This document shows, one piece after another, positions 40,830 to 54,083 of a stretch of 64,000 nucleotides of DNA. The position numbers and the translations under genes were made by a program. Source of the DNA: Corbicula japonica (lineage: Eukaryota > Mollusca > Bivalvia > Venerida > Cyrenidae); the NCBI GenBank assembly GCA_038501625.1, contig JAZAYU010000009.1, forward strand, positions 3,719,001-3,783,000, in the 5' to 3' direction. How positions within the stretch are numbered: the first letter of the stretch is position 1; each line of letters opens with the position of its first letter. Below the pieces are notes generated by a model, which searched no databases, was not told the DNA's origin, and saw nothing but the letters and a program-made list of their open reading frames with translations.

Positions 40830-43800
40830 CTTTTCGCTAACTACTGTAAGCAAATTCTTCACCCCAATTAATGCACGGTTTGAAAAAAAATTATTTAAGG
40901 TTTCAGCCAGTTGAAAGGCGACTTAACATGTTTCCATACCTTTCGACTTTAACTACATACAAGTCAAACTCGACATTTGTAAATGCAAAATATACCTTAA
41001 AGGATGGTAGAGCAACAAACAGCCAATAACTTAGTCCATTCTAATGCAAAACTTGAAAACTGTAAATAGGACAGTCGTCTTGCAGATGCACGATTGCAGT
41101 TTCTTTGTTTATTTAAGACCTAAATAAATAATGTAAGCGACAATATTTGGGAAAGTTTGTTGAAAATGACTCACACTTTAGTTAATGTCTTGATTGATTA
41201 AGTCAGTGCTGTCTGAAGAGCAAAGCAGACGGCAGAAAATGCATGACTTATTTCGAGAGCCTGCTTTGTGGTGTAAAAGATCAGAACATATCATAGCAGA
41301 TAGAGAGTCTGAAACAGTCTGAAGCAGATAAATTGACCTAAAGTTTATATCATGAACCAAAGTAACCTGAATTTCTTTAAAAAATCAACCATATTTCACA
41401 TATGAGAGGTTTGACCAAATATGCCTACCACAAAACAATCGTACCCCACCCACCAACCCGCAACATGAATTTCGCTGCTCAAGCATTTCAAAGAAACTAA
41501 ATCCACTCTTCTGTATTTAGCTATCGAACGTTTTTAAAATCGATCGCAGTAAAAAAAGTTCGATAGTGAAATTCAGGAAAGAAATTCCGGTTCCTGTACA
41601 CGAACAATAGATAACACAATGGCTGTATTCCAGTGATACAGAGAAAGAAGTCAGTCGTCTTTTCCGAAATTACCTCCCTTTTAATTAAATGAACAAATTT
41701 CAACGAAATGATTTGACAAATTTTGTTTTTATAACATGTATAAAAAATATTATATATAAAACTAGGAATATATTTAACTAAAATATTCAATAAGACAGAA
41801 GCAGAGAGAGTTTCTTCATCTATATATTAAATCGAGTCAAAAGATTCATGAAAACGACTGTCTTTTCTGTTTGAATTTATAAGTAGCATTTGTTTATTTT
41901 TGAAAATAAAAACACGTGCGGTGGCAAAATGTTTGCCAAAGTAAGATTAGCTCAGGAGATGAACTAGCAAAATTATTCACTGTCATAGAAAATAACTGAA
42001 TTCATTTCTTGAATTTAGACCTGAAAAATTATGAATTTCATTTGTGTAAGACATACTGAGAATTGGCAACGCATTACTTACTTTATATTGCTAATGTGAT
42101 TTATTTATGTTTGAATGCACGAAAAAAGAGAATGTGCTTTATGAAATGAAATCCACTTGAATTAATTTTAAAAAATAAGTAAATCAAATAAATTGCATTT
42201 AACATTAATGGTTATCCATTACCCGTTCAGATCAAGATAATTTTTAATGGTTCAATCAAGGATTCTTTTTAAAAGCAACACAATCTTAGAAAATAAGACT
42301 CCCCTTTTCGTCTGCAAGTCATTGTAACACGTTTGACGAGTAAATGCTTTTCGTTGCGTTTGATAAAAGATCTGAAACTTTCAAGTTATAAAATTTATAA
42401 TATTTATTGTGATTTTGAAGTTATTAAGACACTTTATAAGATTAAAACTGGGTAACTATAAAAAAATAAATCGGCAAAACAGGAGACATCGAGTCTCGCA
42501 GCTCTCAAATGGAAATTCTGCTATTTGCTCTTGTTAATAATCATCATTCAGATTTGTTCTGAAAAAAAACCAACAACAGTCACAATAATAGCAACAGAAA
42601 ACAACAACATCTAACAAATCGTTAGATATGAGAACTCTGCAAGCATTGTATAAAATTACTTTTTGACAAGAAAATGTAATAGAACGACAAGGACATTATG
42701 TGCGCATTGGAACTTGCACACTAACTGGCCACCGTGAATCGTTTATTCTTATTTTGTGTACACTTATTGGTAGCATTGAGTTATCTCACCCATTGGATGA
42801 ACACTTTATGGGTCTTTCCCTTTCCAACCACATGGTTGAAAAAAATTTACATTATCCAACAGATTCGTATGTATATTCCAAAAACATTTAAGTCTTTTAT
42901 TTTCATAATTTTAATTTCCGCACTATTATTGTTAAGCTTAGATGCCCGCCAGCGCTGTCTAAGCTGAATTTCTCCTATTTTTACCAAACAATGGGTGGTA
43001 AATAAAGTATGCAGAGGGAAATGAAATAAACAATTGTTATTTTTTCCGAAAGCGAGTTGGAAGAGACTTGATTTCATCGTCATAAGAGTCAGCTCAGGTT
43101 AATAGATTGGTTAAAGGAAGGTGTATAACGACGATGTATAGTTCATATTTCTGTTTCAAGAACGTGTCTTATTCTTCGTAAACAACAATTCGTCATTGTT
43201 TTTATCCAATTCCTATTTGTTTAAGACTTATTAAGTTTACAACACTCGCTTCACACGCGAAAGGTCCCCAGTTCAGGCCAGAGTTGAGAATGTATTTGTG
43301 TAAGAAAATACTTTTAATACTGCAATTATGTGAATGTCTGTCTTGCAAACACGAAATCCTTCCCAGATCAAGTTCAAGGACATAGTTATTAGTTGCATCT
43401 GCTTCATCGTGCTGAATTTCCTTTTTTCTAAGTTGTCTTCAACGTTTTTAAAAAATATTTTTGTTGGACATTATAAAGTGTCCATATAAAGCCAAGACTT
43501 GTCTTTACTTTGCTGAGATTGAATCAAAACTATAACCTTTGTATTCCGATTCAAAGAGATTCCTATATTCATCATATTTTTTAATCGAAGACTGTTTTCT
43601 CCGGTACCTAAAATAAATGCCTTTCAGTTCTACCTCGTTATATATATATATTAGTTTAAATTCTTTATTCGCTTTTGTATAATTTCCTTAGTTTTGCTAA
43701 TCGAGATTGTATGTATGATGTATGTAACTCAAAAAAGAGTACTATCTTTTTTTATATATCGAGATTATCCGATACTTGTCAATCTTAAGAAGATTTAGGT

Positions 43801-44137
43801 TTTAGCTCACGATATCTGCGATTAAATTTAAGAGATTTAAAAGATTGACACATTGTAGGAAATATTTGTTGAAATTAATATGTAATAAAAGATGTTATAA
43901 AATAATGAAGTTTTGACCTACACTTGTGATGTTTTAATTAAAATTAATATGGAGCCTTAAATTTTTTATTTCATTATCTTAAAAAGCTTAATCTGACTAA
44001 AGTGAAGAGTAAAAATAGAACCCATCATGTAGAAATTGTGTTTTGAAAGTGGTTTTGAACTGATATTGCGGTGTAGTATTTAATGCTGCGCATTGCTTTT
44101 TACTTTCTGTTGAGGAAGCTCTTGAAATTCAGAGCTG
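40830..44137. other. Intergenic, no gene recognised
   Basis: Includes a diverged repeat at 42935-43060 and the tRNA-like piece at 43.2 kb. Short frames only. Confidence 0.6.
43228..43286 (+). repeat. tRNA-Val(CAC)-like 3' half
   Basis: ACTCGCTTCACACGCGAAAG then GTCCCCAGTTCAGGCC closely follows the anticodon arm (CAC in loop) and T arm of metazoan tRNA-Val. The D arm and acceptor stem are not recognisable, so this is a pseudogene or SINE head. Confidence 0.6.
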
Positions 44138-44273
44138 AAGGTTATAAAACTGAGTTTGGAATCCAGTCTCAAATCTCAAGCATCTGATTGGCTGAAATGG
44201 CGACTGGTCGCCATTTCAGCCAATCAGATGCTTGAGATTTGAGACTGGTTTCCATGCTCAGTTTTATAACCTT
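44138..44273. repeat. Family B fold-back, 136 bp
   Basis: AAGGTTATAAAACTGAGTTT... mirrored by ...ATGCTCAGTTTTATAACCTT, joined at GCGACTGGTCGC. Nearly identical to the copy at 13342. Confidence 0.92.
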
Positions 44274-45063
44274 GGGCTCAGATCTATCGACTTCCCTTTT
44301 ACATGTCATACAAATCTTTCCTACATTACACATTCTGATGCGTTGAGAAAATAAATTTTGACAGATTTATCATTTCAATTTCACCTTTCAATGAACAGTA
44401 ACCCAAACATGGTTTGCATTTTGGTACGCTTAATTGCTTTCGATACCTTTCGGTAATACTTTACGTTCAATCTGAGTGTGTCTAGTGCTTTGGTTTAGTA
44501 TCGCCGACAAAAGCGATTTGAGATTCAGGTTCTGAGAAATGCATAAGTGACTAAGAAATATTGAAATCTGGTACAACGTTAACTTTAATACAAGTGTATT
44601 TATGCAAACATCAGGATATAACTATAATGTAACAGTGTTCGGTGCTGATGTAGTTCGTTGAACACGATACTTATGTATTTTAATATTACTTCTGTAATTA
44701 ATTTCTTTTAATATTTCGGCCAGTTTTCAGATGGGTGGATTCAATATCCAAACCAATATAGATTTTGAAATTCTTCAATTACCCCAAGGATTTATTGCCT
44801 GCTTAACTTTTGCTTTTAGCGTTCTTTGTGATATACAGGATTTAAATTCTCAGATTCACTGTTTAGTTCTAATTCTATTCTGTTCAGTTTTGACAATTGT
44901 TTAGTTTTTCGTTTAGGGCAAACAAATCATTTATCTGGGGACCATAGATCGCTGAACATGAAATGATCATAATCTGAAAATAACGTTTTTACAGGTTCCA
45001 TTTTTACCTCTAAATGATAGGCAAACAGTCAATTAGGATGAATCAACATTGTACTGTTTACTG

Positions 45064-45193
45064 GTATAAATACCGAGTTGCGCTTAACCCGCGGCTAGGC
45101 GGCTTGGGCAGTATTAGGCATTCCCTTGTTCTGCCCATGAACAGGTTCAATCAAACAAGTCTGAAATATTTGTCGTGTTCAGTGGCATTCAAA
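45064..45193 (-). repeat. Family D copy, left arm of an inverted pair
   Basis: GTTGCGCTTAACCCGCGGCT, GGCGGCTTGGGCAGTATTAG, CTGCCCATGAACAGGTTCAA then TATTTGTCGTGTTCAGTGG. Confidence 0.75.
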
Positions 45194-45303
45194 GTTTCTT
45201 TTCATCGATTATACAGTATCAGCTTGATTTTTGCGACAATGATAGCTTCATTTCATAAAAGAAAAATAGATTCATTTATTGAGATTGATTAAAATGGATC
45301 TTG

Positions 45304-45412
45304 AAACCCATTTAGCACGACAAATACGAAAATTTTGCAGGCTCGGTTTGATTGAACCTGTTCATGGACAGTAAAAGAAATGCATATTACTGCTCACGCC
45401 GAGAGGAAAAAG
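45304..45412 (+). repeat. Family D copy, right arm of an inverted pair
   Basis: TTAGCACGACAAATACGAAA, TTGCAGGCTCGGTTTGATTG and AACCTGTTCATGGACAGTAA run opposite to the copy at 45064-45193, about 110 bp apart. Confidence 0.75.
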
Positions 45413-45954
45413 TCTTAAAGCCTTTACATTACAGTTTTGTCAGCTCGCATTACAAGAGATGCACAGGTAGACTGCTTCACTGCTATTTGCTGTTTTATTA
45501 GCAAATTTGGATAGAGACATGCGGGTGATTTGCAATAATTCGGATCAATTGTCCGATATTGCTATTGCTTTCTTTTTCATTCTAAGGCCAAAATACTGAT
45601 TCATACCGCTAGAGTTTTTACAATATTTAAGAATCTTCTAAATCAACTTTATCTCATCGCATATTATGTCATGCAGAAAATCAAGCTGTTTAAAACAATC
45701 ATGATTGTTGCCCTAACAAGTAAAATAATTATAAAGCGGATTTCGTTTCGGAACCATTAACGTAAGTTACTTTGTTTGCTTTGAACACTTCTGAACTCTC
45801 GGGAACTTTCTAAACTTCCGCAAAAATCCAATGCCCAGTAAAATGATTGTCTTTGCCATGAGAATGTTTTTCATTTATGTTGTTGCATGCTTCATCTCGA
45901 GTTGGAGAGGTTACTTCACCTAGGTATTTGTACAGGTACATTAATTTCGTTCTA

Positions 45955-46015
45955 AATTATAAAACTGAGAATGGAGAGCAGTCAAAAATCAAATAGGCTA
46001 AAATATAGACTTGTC
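45955..46015. repeat. Family B fragment
   Basis: AAATTATAAAACTGAGAATG then GAGAGCAGTC; single arm only. Confidence 0.45.
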
Positions 46016-46019
46016 TTTG

Positions 46020-48500
46020 ACCCTGGTGGAAAAAATGCGAGACTGTTGCAACATATAACCTAGTTACAACCCTTTTGGCACTTATATTTTGCATCTGGTC
46101 GTTCCAGGGCGGAAACCGTTCGCGCTCTGTTTTTAGTTTATCAAATATTTTAATTTTTTAATTTGATATTTTAAAGCTTTCTCATCTCTGTTTCTTTCCC
46201 TGAACTATTTGTCTGTTAGGAGTGTCTCTGTTTTCGCTGATGTTTGACTATTTTAAAATGTTTTACTTCTAGAAGAGAACCGTATTAAGTACATAACCTT
46301 GTTTTTTTTTCAATTTGACTTGTACTGTATAGGAGGACGAAAACAAAATAATTGTCGGTGGTGCGACAAAGCATGAACTCTAACGCTTATTGTGTTATGA
46401 AGAAAGCCTGCTTTGAAACACTTGTGACACGATCAAAGCAATCCTTCGTTTATTTTTTATAACGATAGTTTATTAAGACTTATTTCTTGTGATAAAACAC
46501 TTCTTTATTGCAACTCTTAACCTTTTATGTTCTTCTGAGTTGTTGACAAATGTACAATCTATCAATACTTTTTTCAGGCCAAGTGTCTGAAAACCTGCGA
46601 AAATTACGCTTTTATCTCCATGTCTTACTTGTTCAATTATTTCTTATTAGTGCTATAAATATCTACGATTTCTTATTTCGATCTTGCTTTTTGAAGATAG
46701 TAGCAGTACATATTTAGAAAACGTTTCTGAATCGACTGTAAATAAGCTATGCGATAAGCGAGCAAAAACGGAAAAGAATGAAGGTCATGCAAAGTTGAAA
46801 CATTCATTTCATGTAGAAATTGGATCATTCCGAAACGGGACAATTTGGTAATAATATTTGAAGATAACTTGAGAAAAATATGAACTATGACCTTAACGAG
46901 GCTAATGAAGTAACTTGTAAGTTGGTTTCAAAGAGGTATAAATTGTTTAGAAACGGCATGCTAGACCTTGAAGGCAAAAGGAAAACACAGTCACCGCAGT
47001 TTTCAGACATATTCCACAATATACGATTGTTTGGAAAGTATTCTTATTTTGACAGTTTCAGTTCAATCGAATAAAAGTTTTGTTTCGTTTCTATTTGTGC
47101 ATAATTTAGCAAATTTTCAATTTCACCTCGTATGTAGTAGTACGTACTCGCATAAAACGCGCTATCATTCCTCAGAGTACTTTTTAAAAAAAAATTCTCA
47201 TGCATTAGCTTATTTAATTTTATTCGACGATATCCTGTAGAAATCCTTCTCAATATTTCTTAACTACATAAACTAAAAAGTCATTTAATATTTTATCGTT
47301 TTAAACGATATTACTTGTTTGAAGATACGGTTTTATAATTATTATTATGTTGTGTTGTTTTCCTTTCATTTTCCCATGGCGCACTATTCCGTGAAAATAA
47401 AACAGATAACAATCAGGGTAATGCCACCGCTTTGTTTAAATTATAAAAGTAAGAAAGTATTTAGATTGAATTTTCTCTTTAGATGTTTTGCTCATGTGGA
47501 ACAGAATTTGTTGTAGATTATTGCATGTATCTAGTGCATCTGTAATAAAATTTACAACCTAACCCCTTGATATCAGTAATGGTGGGTGGTTTAAGGTAGA
47601 AGCGCAGCATATTATACAATGTTAAGAATGGATGAGATGGTCTTTAAATATTAACGAAGCTTTATTATCTGATACAAAGTATAATAATAATTATGAAAGA
47701 AACTAAATATGTGATGCGAACTTCACGACCATAGAATATGATAGTAATAACATCATTTCTTTGACATTTTAATACTAAAGTCACAAATAATTCAGTTCAG
47801 ACAAACACAAACAAAAACTCAAATTATGCCAAAAACGAAAGACTGTTTTAAATATCTTGTTGCTAATCAAATATTATAATATTATAGATCATATATTTAA
47901 AATTTTCATAAACAACTCTTATTCATATAGAAACAAGAAATATTTTTCAAAAGTTAACGCAATAATCATCATTTTTACCAACAATTTTTCAACATTCCGC
48001 TGGATAGCGCCGCTCCGTCCTGTCGTAAAATCAGTCAATAAAGAATATATAAATGTTATTTTCTAAACTATCAAATTGGAAAACATGATATTTATAAACT
48101 TTACTTGCATATATACAAATAGTTTAAGTAATGGGTGGCGGTAGATTAAGTTTTTATGTGGCTATTCCTGGTATGCATATTTTACTTTCATATTCAGCAG
48201 TTGTTTTGTTTTCATTACTTTTCATTTAAGACGCAATTTCCATGACTTTCCCGAAACCAAGTCCAATGACTGACTTAGTGAAATTCACAGCGCTAGTTTG
48301 TTGTTTGTCTTTTTTATATGGCTGAACATAATTTCACCTACGCTGTTTATCTAAGACATTTCGTGTTACGAATATAATTATGTTATGAAAGTATAATATA
48401 ACAGGTCATTTGTAAAACATCACATACAAAGCAAGTATCATATTTGCGATTTTTGTTTTCTGTTTTCTAAAAACGAACTCAAACAGCGTAATTCGTGTAC
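46020..48500. other. Intergenic, nothing recognised
   Basis: AT-rich. Short frames without motifs. A weak family C-like word is near 48150-48180. Confidence 0.6.
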
Positions 48501-48504
48501 AAAG

Positions 48505-49145
48505 AGGTGAAATATGCATATCAGGAATCGCCACATTCAGAAAAAAAAACAGCCTCCCCACACAGTCAAGAAGAAGAGAGGGGGGGGGGGGGAGAGCATG
48601 GTTAATAAGATGATCAGTTTCAAAAAAGACACCACTAACAATAAACAAAAAAGAGAACCCGAGGGGTTACCGCCTCGGAACGGTCAGTGGCAAATCAAAT
48701 TGCCACTGGGGGTTTAAACCAGGTTCTAGGGTGCACCAACCTCACACTTGCCCCAACAGGTTCTCATATCACAAAACAAGTACAAGTTGTCTTGGTGAAA
48801 AAACTCCAACCCACTTATCGGCTCAACAATGTTGCATGCAAAAGCACACAAACATATAAAACATAAGAAGCTAAGAGCATTGCAAAGCCGAAGGGGCGGG
48901 TACTCAATGATCTTACCGAGACCAGAGGTCCTGGAGTAAAATTAGCAAGAACACGATGACAGGGATAAAAGAAACAAATCGAGCTTCTAGGTTCTTTTAA
49001 GAAAAGATTTCCCCATAAACCTTCATAAACTCTTAAACCCCTGCCACCGTCGTGCAACCAAAGAGGTAAGCATAATGATCAACTGTAGAAGGGTTAATCA
49101 CCAGGCCTGCAGAGCGCTGTAAAATATCATGCTGGTAACCTTTCT
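48505..49145 (-). repeat. Family C dispersed repeat, inverted copy
   Basis: CACACTTGCCCCAACAGGTT, AACAATGTTGCATGCAAAAG, AACCCCTGCCACCGTCGTG and GCAGAGCGCTGTAAAATATC are the reverse complement, in order, of words in 39943-40560. It includes a 13-G run at 48580-48592. Confidence 0.75.
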
Positions 49146-49239
49146 TTACAAGTACAACCCAGAATATAATTATGCTTCTATAGATTTAAGACAGTTCCTG
49201 ACAAGGAGAATTTTGCGTAATTATCAGTCCATTCCATAA

Positions 49240-49410
49240 TTTCAAATTTTTGCATATTTGCCAACATCGTTTTTTTTTTCATCGAGCCATGAGATGTGCT
49301 CATTCCAGATTCAAATGATGTTGCCTCTACCTGGGAGCGAACCCGCACCGACACGGCGACAGCGCCTAGCCCTGCAATTCCGACGACGCAACCAACTGAG
49401 ATAACCGGGA
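49240..49410 (-). repeat. tRNA-derived SINE with A-tail
   Basis: Minus strand: TATCTCAGTTGGTT (A box), GGTGCGGGTTCGCTCCC (B box), then about 60 bp of body and an A run (T run at 49270-49278 on the + strand). A frame of 89 codons over this region is a shadow of the SINE. Confidence 0.6.
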
Positions 49411-49449
49411 CAACCCAATAAAAGGTTGATGCTAACGTTATCATCACTG

Positions 49450-51320
49450 CAGGACATCGGTAACGGGTTATTTTACTGATAACACTACTGACTATATGTA
49501 CGGGGAGACTTTTTCAAAGTCAGAGTAAACGTGTACGAATGGCATAGTATTGACTTTGCATGAAATGCCAATGGATACATCATCGAAAACTATATTATTT
49601 TAGTTTAGTTACAGAAAAAGTCATCCAGCTTACCTCAGTCTCTAGCCAAATCGAAGTGTCATCAATGGTAACAAAGTTAGGAAGTTTGAGTGATATAATT
49701 ATTTCCTTAAGCCAATTTAATAAAGTCGTGACGCTATTGATCCGTAAAATTTGCAACACATAAATGAAATAAGTTAAAGAAATAAAGAAATGTTGGGGAG
49801 TATCTGTAAATAAATTTACACAGTTCGAAATTTTTTTTCTGAGTAAAAACTTTGACTTAGAAATTCCCGAAGTTTAAGTACCACGGTAAAGTCGTAGAGG
49901 TCAGTGGAGAAACAACACAGATTAAACAAGAGGCGGAAGAATTGTTTTAAATTTATATAATGGAATCTGTAACATCACTGCACCAACTTTTTAAGTTTAA
50001 AAAACTTCTTTACTGATTCCCAGTCTGGAAATAACCATTTGAATTTCAAAGTAGAAATATTTATGTAGTAAGGAGGCCGTTTAAAGTCTCCTTGTACAAG
50101 CTGAATGAAAACTGCAACCGATATGATAACATTCAATGAATTAGAATGATAGTTGCAAAACTGAGAAACAAAAAGTTTTGACGAAATCTGATCAGCGTTC
50201 ATTTTACCAAAAAAAATCGATTTCAATTAGATTTTGACCCAGCGAGCAGCCTCCGTAAACACCTGTTGCACTGCAGCCCTTTAGAAGAGCCGACTACGTT
50301 TATTGTCATGCGACGACTGTTAGAACTGCCGCTCCAAATTAGGTTTCGCTGTCAATCAAATTGTCATTCCTCTTGCGGATGTTGAAACAATAACAAAAGG
50401 TGTGGCTTAATGTAAAGCAACCTGAAGGCTGGATTAACAATGAAAAACGTTGTGTCAATTATACTTTCCCGCGCTACTTCTCAACGAGAGTATCAGTCGC
50501 CGCGCATCATGTTTGATGTTTTTTTTTTGATTGCAAGCAAAAATCTCGCTGAAATCGAAATTTGTAGTAAGATTTTAGCCAGAAAAATTAAGGATAGTTA
50601 AAGAAGAATGTAATTTTACTATTTTAAATGATAGCTCCTATCGACTAGCAATAATCATATATACATGGTATACTAAACAATTATTATATTTAAAATATTT
50701 AACCATGTTGATTGCATTGGTCAGCGAAGTTGCTGCATGGACATACTTCAAAAATTGCCTATGATAAATTTATTTCTATATAATAAACACGACCCAGAGG
50801 TGACAGTTTTTTAGCATAACTTTTCGAAGAAATCAGTGCGCTAATATTGCGAAGATACAGTTAAGCGGAAATTAAACTACATAATAGAGCTACTTCTTGA
50901 ACACGTGTTTGCTTAAAACTAAACGAAAGAAGCGACGTCATTTCCGTGTCCATTGTGGCATTTACGTGTGTCTTTCCTTCATGTAATGAGTAATTTGCAA
51001 CACGAATTTTATTAATATTTTTGGAAACATTGGCAATAGGATTTCTGTATATATTTTCGGAGTTAAATTAAATAGAGTACCAAGACGAATATGCAATTGG
51101 CGCGAGGAAATGTATCCAGGTTTCAAAACATAACGCTTATTCGTAAAAAGTTACAAAACGGGTCTTATCCGTAATCCCGCTGTCTGAAATGGAAAATGAC
51201 AAGAACAAACTTCTAGCGCGAGGTCAATGTTTACAAGATTATGAGTATCTAACAGTATCATTAAACAGCTTCTGTTTCTTAGCACCAATGCTGCTGATAT
51301 GGAAACTAATAATGTTAACA
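49450..51320. other. Intergenic, no gene recognised
   Basis: A short GC-rich piece near 50465-50515 (TACTTTCCCGCGCTACTTCT) loosely resembles the piggyBac-like MITE at 1.65 kb. Otherwise nothing. Confidence 0.55.
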
Positions 51321-51328
51321 ATCGAATA

Positions 51329-52176
51329 CAGTAAAACTTCGAAAACTCGAACATCGAAAACTCGAGGACTCGGGAAAACTCGAAGTAGTTTTGCTGGTCC
51401 CGGCAATTTTTTTATATATTCTATATAAAATACCATGGAAATCTCGAACTTCGAAAATTCGAAATCTCGAGGACAGGTGTCGGTCCCTTGAAACATATTT
51501 CTTCTTTGTTTACGTTGGAAAACTCGAGTAATAAACGAGCAATTAATTTTCGCACCTCTCGGGAGTAATTGGTAAACGGTGGCACGAAGTTTTCACACGT
51601 TGTGACGGATAATATTGCCAGTTAATTGTCAATTGCCAGCGTCTATCGTGTTTTAATTGATCCAATTACAAATCAGGTTTCGATGAAAGAAAATAATTTT
51701 ATGATAACTCGGTAGGCGGCTGTGTTGAGACGATTATTATTTATGACAATTTAATTAGGATTAATTTTATCTCAAATAAATGAATATGAAACTAGGCAAT
51801 TTGTATCTTTGTTTCTTGACGGGACCTAGTCATTTTAACATTCGTATGTAAAAATAACGACGCACAGTTTGTAAAGTATAGTTGTTTTCGGACAAGTTCA
51901 ACAAGAAATGTTTCAAAAGCCGTTTTCTTGAAAAAATACATCAAAATTCTTTTTAAACAATTAAAATGGTTTAACAAAATACAGTGTCAAATTAATCATT
52001 TAAAATTTAGATGATATTTCGATAACGTAGTCAAAAACAATGTCATAAACATGTCTTTATACGACTTTACTGAAAGAAATCGGACCTCATAAAAAAGCAT
52101 CGAAAACTCGAGAACCATGGAAAACTCGAACATTTTCATAATCCCCGTGAGTATTCGAGTTTTCGAAGTTTTACTG
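51329..52176. mobile_element. Tigger/pogo-like non-autonomous TIR element
   Basis: TA then CAGTAAAACTTCGAAAACTC at 51327 is mirrored by GAGTTTTCGAAGTTTTACTG then TA at 52178. CAGTAAAAC(C/T)TCG ends with a TA duplication are typical of pogo/Tigger elements. The subterminal regions carry many AAACTCGA words in both orientations. About 848 bp, no transposase frame, so mobilised only in trans. Confidence 0.85.
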
Positions 52177-53099
52177 TAATTTATTTTAGCAAAATAGCAA
52201 CACAACAATAACATTTTTGCTAGTTGTGCAAATATTTCATTTTTTAAATAAACAATACTTACTTTCGTACGTAAGTCTTCAAAACTTTTAAGCGACACTT
52301 AAAATTCTGTTAGTTTTAAATCAAACAAGTGCTTTTCATTTAGTATTATTATCATATTATGTAAAGAGAAGCGTGTTAAGAGTTGCATGTCTCATATTAA
52401 AAGAATTACAGCACAAGTAGCTTTGAAAAGACTGAACACAGCAAATTAGAAGACATTGTAAGCTCTGATTGTTGCCTGTAATCAAGATGACATTAGTGCC
52501 CACGCCGTCTGGTCCATGGTTAATCTACCTAGATGTAAACAGAGCAACATTTTATCACTAGGAAACGATATTTTGCATAGCAAGATGCATGTTTTTAATA
52601 CCATTCCTTTTTTTTTCAAACATTCGACTTGATTTATATTTTATGATTAATTAAAAAGCTTTAAACATGTTTCCTTTTTGCCTTCTAATATGGCTTTTGA
52701 CCAATTTGACCAAGTTTTACAACCAATGAAATGTTGTAAGTAAAACGTGGTTACTAATCATGCAAAGAGGAAATCAAATAAATTACTTTTATTGCCGATA
52801 TATTTTTACGACTAAATGAATGTTTAATAATTAGGAAAATTGTTTGAAACAAATGATTTCAAATTGTACACGTATTGAAACGACGTACAAATCTGATCTG
52901 TGTTGTTTTATCGAAAGAAATTTGAAAAAAAAATGCATTCTCAAGCACTCTTCGATTTATTGAAATAATCAGTCTACACAAAATGAAAGCAAAAGAAAAT
53001 TTAATGAACGTCAACTCTGCAAAAAATAATGCATCATATCTCTTTTTAAGGTAAATACTAAAATAAAAAAAGAAAATCTAAAATCCGAAAGTATACACG

Positions 53100-53440
53100 A
53101 AGAGAGTCTTTCTCGAATTTCTTAAAAACCCGAACATTATAATAAATTATGTACAACCCGCAACAACATGTTGTATATAAGCATATACTTTGTACAGGTA
53201 TATTTAAGACAGATTATCTATAAATTGATTTGCTCTTAAGAAAATAAACTGTTTTTTTATGCATTTGCTTGGTAGTTAAACATTCATTTGACTGAACTCA
53301 GCATTGCAAACGTTAATACATCGTAAGATAAATGCACTTATTCACTAAAATCTATCTGGAAAAGAGTATTTTTCTTTATATTCATTTTTGAAACTTTAGC
53401 CAGTTTTCGCCCATATGTAATGTTTGGACACCCTCTCCTT
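53100..53440 (+). repeat. Family E dispersed repeat, copy 2
   Basis: CTCGAATTTCTTAAAAACCC, GCATATACTTTGTACAGGTA, CACTAAAATCTATCTGG and AGCCAGTTTTCGCCCATATG then TAATGTTTG parallel 21830-22150. Confidence 0.55.
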
Positions 53441-54013
53441 AATTAAACCAATTACAAAAACAGAAACGTATTGTCCCCCAACTTAAAGAAATAAAAACAG
53501 AATAGGATTTCTAAAGATGATCTTTTCAATAGTTTTTCAAACAAACACACTAGTTTTCAATGTTGACAGGCTGCAAGTTAAAAAACTAGAATGATAATTT
53601 CATTCGTGTTCACTAAAGTACAAATACGGAATAGCAAAAAAAAATTAGTAACTCTTTTCGCAATTATACCGTCAAAACCAAATCTATATGAGAGTTATGC
53701 GAAGTCTTATTGCATGCTCATCCCACAAAAGCAATTATTGAGATGGAATTTGTTGATAAGCTCGCTGTCTGAAAAGAAATTGACATGGGAACATTCAAAA
53801 CTACATTCATGCGTTGTTCGATAGAAGATCCTGGAAGACAAGTCAACGTCCTAAATAATAGATTTTTTTTGAAAGAGATTTTTTCTAATTGTTAACTTCA
53901 TTATTTCCAAGAATACAACACAACAGTTGTCCTTCATTTATAAGCCTGCAACGACGAGCTATCTAATGAGGATTTTACCCATGTCAGTTTTGAAATTTAT
54001 GTAACAACGGCAA

Positions 54014-54080
<67 letters not shown>

Positions 54081-54083
54081 TTT
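54014..54083 (+). repeat. (CTTT)n microsatellite
   Basis: About 17 uninterrupted CTTT units. Confidence 0.97.

Noticed and set aside
49178..49447. 89-codon frame with an apparent hydrophobic N-terminus
   Set aside because: The region is better explained by a tRNA-derived SINE with A-box, B-box and A-tail on the same strand.
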